Source: an uncultured Bacteroidales bacterium (lineage in GTDB: Bacteria; Bacteroidota; Bacteroidia; Bacteroidales; WCHB1-69). Taken from it: a stretch of DNA of 9,227 nucleotides. Both the position numbers and the translations under genes were made by a program. Shown in pieces: positions 6,800 to 9,227 of the stretch; positions within the stretch are counted from its first letter, which is position 1; each line of letters opens with the position of its first letter. Location of the stretch: assembly GCA_937901455.1 (NCBI GenBank), contig CALDIA010000017.1, positions 1-9,227 of the forward strand. Reading direction: 5' to 3'. The notes under the pieces are model-generated. The model saw only the letters and a list, made by a program, of their open reading frames with translations. It searched no databases and had not been told where the DNA came from.

Positions 6800-8637
6800 A
6801 CTTCCTCTATCGTGTGCGCGATTTTGTCCACATTCATGCTGCGGGCGCTGGAGTCGAGAATCTCCTTGTAGATGCCGCCCTGGCGATAGACCTCGTCGGG
6901 CGTGCCAGACTGCTCCAGATGGCCTTTTTGCAAGACGAAGATCTTGTCGGCATCGATGATCTGGCCGATGTTGTGGGAGATGATGATAACCGTGCGGCCG
7001 GTCTTGATGGCATCTATGCTGGCCTTGATCTGCTCTGTAGCCACCGCATCGAGGCTGGCCGTAGGCTCATCAAGGAAAATGATAGGCGGATTCTTGAGGA
7101 ACATGCGGGCTATGGCCACACGCTGCTGCTGACCGCCACTGAGTTGCAGGGCACTGGTTTCGAATCCATCAGGCAGCTGCGCCACCTGGTCGTATAAGTA
7201 GGCCTGCTTGGCAGCCCTTACCACATCATCATGCGTAGCAGCAGGATTTCCATACTTGATGTTCTCTTCTATGCTGCCACTGAAGATATGGTTCTTCTGC
7301 AACACCAGTCCGATGTTCTCACGCAGCCATTGCGTATCCCAATCTCGGAGATCCACCCCATCGAGCTGAATGCTTCCACAGTCGGGATGATAGAACTTAT
7401 CCAGCAGGTTGACGACTGTACTCTTTCCAGCGCCACTCAGTCCTACCAGTGCCGTGATCTTCCCAGGTTCTATGTGCATATCCACGCCAAAGAGCGCCTG
7501 CGTGCCATTGCTATATGTGAAGTCCACTCCTTTTATGACAAAGTCGCCTTTCACCACCGCAGGATGATGCTTTCCAGAATCCTCCACCTCATGATCGGCA
7601 TGCAGGATGCCAAAGAAGCTCTCCGCATAGATGAGGGCATCGTTCATATCGTCATAGATGCGATGCAACTGGCGGATAGGCGCACTGACATTGCTGAACA
7701 GCATCACATGATACATGATCTTACCGATGGTCATACCCGGATAGTCGATGAGCACTAAGTAGGCCGTCAGGATGATGATAAGCACCGTTCCTATCTGTTC
7801 CAAGAAGGTCTTTAGGCCATTGAAGAAGTAGCTCTGCTTACGTACGCCCAACTGCTGCCCTGTCATCTGCTCCTGAATCAGTTCCTGACGCTTCGCCTCT
7901 ATCTCCTCCCGATTGAACGACTTAATCACGGTGATGCTCTCAATGATATTCAGAATACCTTGGCTTACAGCCTGATGACTGCCAAAGATGCTTCGACGCC
8001 CACCCTTCATGCGCTTGGCCTGTATGTAGGTCACATAGAAGTAGATAGGTACAATGCAGAGCGCCACCAGTCCTACATAGACATTGGCCATGAACATCAG
8101 TGCCAATGCCAAGATAGCACTGGTGAAGAGTGGCAGGATTTCGATGAAGAAATTGTTCACCGTATTGCTCAAGCTCATGATGCCACGGTCTATACGCGAT
8201 TGGAGTTTACCAGTCTCATTCTCCTCCGAACTAAAGAACGCCATGCGGAAAGAAAGGATACGCCCCACGATGCTCACCGCTAAGTCGCGGCTCACCAGGA
8301 TGCGCATCTTCTCGCCAAAGTAGCGTTGGAAGAAAGTGATGAAGGCTGAGACCAATTCCTTTCCCAGCAAAATGGCACTGATAGTGACTAAGATCTGCAC
8401 AGCCTTGTCCCATGAGAAACCGGGAGTCTGGATGAGTGCATTTATCGCATCTACCGCCTTGTCGAGCACCACGGCATTTACCTGTGCCATCAGGGATCCG
8501 ATGAACGTAAGAGTCACAGTCGCGGCAATGAGCCATTTATAAGGGGTGACATACGGCCAGATATTCTTCAGCAGGTCGAAGATATTCATCTTGCCCGTTG
8601 TCGCTGCATTGGTGTCAGTTGTATTCTTTATATTCAT
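6796..8637 (-). CDS. ABC exporter half-transporter (fused membrane and ATPase domains)
   Basis: This 613-residue protein has the fused layout of type IV (ABCB-like) exporters, which act as dimers in the inner membrane and move lipids, peptides or drugs outward using ATP. The membrane domain (about 20-330) has hydrophobic spans near 35-56, 81-103, 163-184, 186-205, 283-298 and 303-317. The ATPase domain (about 363-600) is complete: Walker A GLSGAGKST (399-407), Q-loop Gln447, signature LSGGQQQR (499-506), Walker B IIFLDEP (519-525), D-loop SLD (528-530) and switch His555. No substrate can be named. The ATG at 8637 gives a very short predicted leader; Met17 (8589), just before NIFDLLKNIWPYV, is a reasonable alternative start. 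It is transcribed divergently from the DUF3810 gene. Confidence 0.93.
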   Translation of the reverse strand: MNIKNTTDTNAATTGKMNIFDLLKNIWPYVTPYKWLIAATVTLTFIGSLMAQVNAVVLDKAVDAINALIQTPGFSWDKAVQILVTISAILLGKELVSAFITFFQRYFGEKMRILVSRDLAVSIVGRILSFRMAFFSSEENETGKLQSRIDRGIMSLSNTVNNFFIEILPLFTSAILALALMFMANVYVGLVALCIVPIYFYVTYIQAKRMKGGRRSIFGSHQAVSQGILNIIESITVIKSFNREEIEAKRQELIQEQMTGQQLGVRKQSYFFNGLKTFLEQIGTVLIIILTAYLVLIDYPGMTIGKIMYHVMLFSNVSAPIRQLHRIYDDMNDALIYAESFFGILHADHEVEDSGKHHPAVVKGDFVIKGVDFTYSNGTQALFGVDMHIEPGKITALVGLSGAGKSTVVNLLDKFYHPDCGSIQLDGVDLRDWDTQWLRENIGLVLQKNHIFSGSIEENIKYGNPAATHDDVVRAAKQAYLYDQVAQLPDGFETSALQLSGGQQQRVAIARMFLKNPPIIFLDEPTASLDAVATEQIKASIDAIKTGRTVIIISHNIGQIIDADKIFVLQKGHLEQSGTPDEVYRQGGIYKEILDSSARSMNVDKIAHTIEEV

Positions 8638-8651
8638 AAATTTGCAAATTT
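8638..8651. promoter_or_regulatory. 14-bp perfect palindrome at the ABC transporter start
   Basis: AAATTTGCAAATTT is its own reverse complement and touches the first codon of the ABC gene. A second palindrome, GCAAATTTGC (8644-8653), overlaps it. Both fall between the predicted -7 box (8656-8663) and the start codon, spanning the likely transcription start. That is a position where a bound repressor would block initiation. No regulator gene is adjacent, so the operator role is inference; A/T-rich palindromes of this size can also arise by chance. Confidence 0.4.
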
Positions 8652-8655
8652 GCTA

Positions 8656-8663
8656 CAAAAGTA
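8656..8663 (-). promoter_or_regulatory. Bacteroidota-type -7 box for the ABC transporter
   Basis: On the minus strand this is TACTTTTG, a match to TAnnTTTG, 18 bases upstream of the ATG at 8637. It predicts a leader of only about 10 bases for that start, or about 60 bases if translation begins at Met17. No convincing -33 element was found. Confidence 0.5.
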
Positions 8664-8701
8664 AGCAAATTATCTTATACATTGATATGCCTCTTTATAA
8701 A

Positions 8702-8721
8702 AAAATAAGCGAGCTTATTTT
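8702..8721. promoter_or_regulatory. Inverted repeat in the divergent promoter region
   Basis: Perfect 9-base arms AAAATAAGC (8702-8710) and GCTTATTTT (8713-8721) are separated by two bases. The repeat sits 20 bases upstream of the -7 box of the DUF3810 gene, so it overlaps the expected -33 region. It is 38 bases upstream of the ABC promoter box. The 2-base gap is too small for a good RNA hairpin, which favours a DNA-level binding site for a dimeric regulator over a terminator. No cognate regulator is visible in the window. Confidence 0.45.
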
Positions 8722-8741
8722 ATTCTGCGCTCAGTTTGCAC

Positions 8742-8749
8742 TATCTTTG
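8742..8749 (+). promoter_or_regulatory. Bacteroidota-type -7 box for the DUF3810 gene
   Basis: TATCTTTG followed by C matches TAnnTTTG exactly. It ends 9 bases before the ATG at 8759, so transcription would start only a few bases before, or at, that codon. This means either a nearly leaderless mRNA or use of the later in-frame ATG at 8807. No -33 TTTG is present at normal spacing. Confidence 0.6.
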
Positions 8750-8758
8750 CAGCCGACT

Positions 8759-9227
8759 ATGGCAAAAAAACGAAAGCTAAGCACATGGGCTATCCTTCGC
8801 GGACTAATGAAACGCGTCCGCATCAGGCACTGGATCCTGATAGTGTGGATAGGAACCGTCCTTCTCTTCCAGCAGGTAGAAGGATGGGGAGAATACTATG
8901 CCCGACACCTCTACCCTACTATCGGCAAGGCACTTTCGTCACTTTCTGGCAAGGTGGATGTCTGTCTCAGTGATACGTTCTACTTCCTACTTATAGGATT
9001 GGCCCTACTTTGGATACCTATTTCTATCTGGATGCTGAAGCGGAAGGAAAAGAGGCTCCTAGGTGATTTCACAGAAGCTGCCCTGTGGCTCTATGTGTGG
9101 TTCTACTCGGCTTGGGGACTGAATTACTGGCAGGACAATTTCTACCTGCGCACAGGGGTGGGCTACGTGGAGTATTCATCCAACTCCCTAGGAGCCTACG
9201 TGAGTGCATACATCTATGACCTCAATG
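8759..9227 (+). CDS. DUF3810 membrane protein, 5' part (cut by window end)
   Basis: The first 156 residues are visible and the frame is open to the window edge. Hydrophobic spans lie near 24-40, 75-93 and 105-120. The YYARHLYPTIGKALSSLSG stretch (46-64) after the first span and the WGLNYWQDNFYLR motif (119-131) after the third are typical of the DUF3810 family of Bacteroidota. Known members carry a zinc-protease-like HExxH later in the chain, which would lie beyond this window. The function is not established. The start is uncertain: ATG 8759 is almost on the predicted transcription start, while Met17 (ATG 8807, MKRVRIRHWILIVW) gives a normal leader and leaves the first membrane span intact. 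It is transcribed divergently from the ABC exporter gene. Confidence 0.82.
   Translation, partial: MAKKRKLSTWAILRGLMKRVRIRHWILIVWIGTVLLFQQVEGWGEYYARHLYPTIGKALSSLSGKVDVCLSDTFYFLLIGLALLWIPISIWMLKRKEKRLLGDFTEAALWLYVWFYSAWGLNYWQDNFYLRTGVGYVEYSSNSLGAYVSAYIYDLN

Larger units (their letters stand above)
4868..6806 (-). pseudogene. Decayed, 5'-truncated T9SS-exported metzincin-like protease
   Basis: Three consecutive minus-strand segments in different frames make up one gene. Segment A (6806-6018, no proper start) holds a beta-rich region and an IPT/TIG domain (LTIRGRNFGNAKGEVFF). Segment B (6090-5488) runs through GPVKIQTANGDTTVNDGS and ends with the zinc motif HEIGHILLMSH, which fits HExxHxxxxxH of metzincins. 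Segment C (5461-4868) holds NKPPYICNGE, then KLYPNPATDHVEV and the GIYFVRVKS sorting tail of T9SS type A. The A-to-B shift is repaired by one added base; the CCCC run at 6071-6074 is a good candidate site. The B-to-C break near 5488 adds a frame change and probably an in-frame TGA at 5462-5464. The signal peptide and N-terminal region are missing, since segment A begins against the ABC gene. An active product is very unlikely as the sequence stands. Confidence 0.85.

Noticed and set aside
6757..7758. Two + strand open frames opposite the ABC transporter ATPase domain
   Set aside because: The minus strand carries all the ABC motifs in one intact frame. The + frames are mirror images without recognisable features.
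1..9227. tRNA, rRNA, CRISPR array, transposase or phage integrase
   Set aside because: No cloverleaf-like sequence, no spaced direct repeats and no recombinase motifs were noticed on either strand.

Overview
The window looks like a chromosome segment from a member of the Bacteroidota, most likely order Bacteroidales and possibly Prevotellaceae-like. Three things point there. Four promoter boxes match the Bacteroidota -7 consensus TAnnTTTG and there are no Shine-Dalgarno sequences. There is a type IX secretion (T9SS) C-terminal sorting domain joined to IPT/TIG and metzincin-like segments. Several families typical of the phylum are present (DUF4230, DUF3298, DUF3810 and a short CNNM/CorC protein). 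No rRNA, tRNA, CRISPR array, transposase or phage gene was seen.

Layout. Bases 1-109 may hold the last codons of an upstream gene. Bases 110-657 (+) encode a small lipoprotein whose frame is broken at a run of six C residues; a strong intrinsic terminator follows at 685-720. A promoter at about 881-888 opens a tight four-gene + strand operon (949-3621): a membrane-anchored periplasmic FMN-binding protein, two different DUF4230 proteins in tandem, and a DUF3298 lipoprotein. The first two junctions are +3 and -1 bases. All four products are predicted to sit in or face the periplasm. Converging on this operon is a minus-strand CNNM/CorC-type transporter gene (3675-4715) with its own promoter. 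Upstream of that, also on the minus strand, is a decayed and 5'-truncated T9SS-exported metalloprotease gene (about 4868-6806), broken by at least two frame changes and probably a stop codon. Its remnant begins immediately after the stop codon of an intact ABC half-transporter gene (6796-8637, minus). A 121-bp divergent region with two promoter boxes and two perfect inverted repeats separates the ABC gene from a + strand DUF3810 membrane protein gene that runs off the window at 9227.

How the genes may work together. The FMN-binding/DUF4230/DUF4230/DUF3298 cluster is the best candidate for a co-operating, poorly described envelope system: a flavin carrier in the periplasm plus two single-pass proteins and a lipoprotein with periplasm-facing domains. 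That is inference from spacing and topology, since no function is known for DUF4230. The CNNM transporter, ABC exporter and DUF3810 protein look like ordinary core membrane genes. The two broken genes are both exported surface proteins. Their damage includes breaks at or near homopolymers, so real decay, phase variation and sequencing error all have to be considered.
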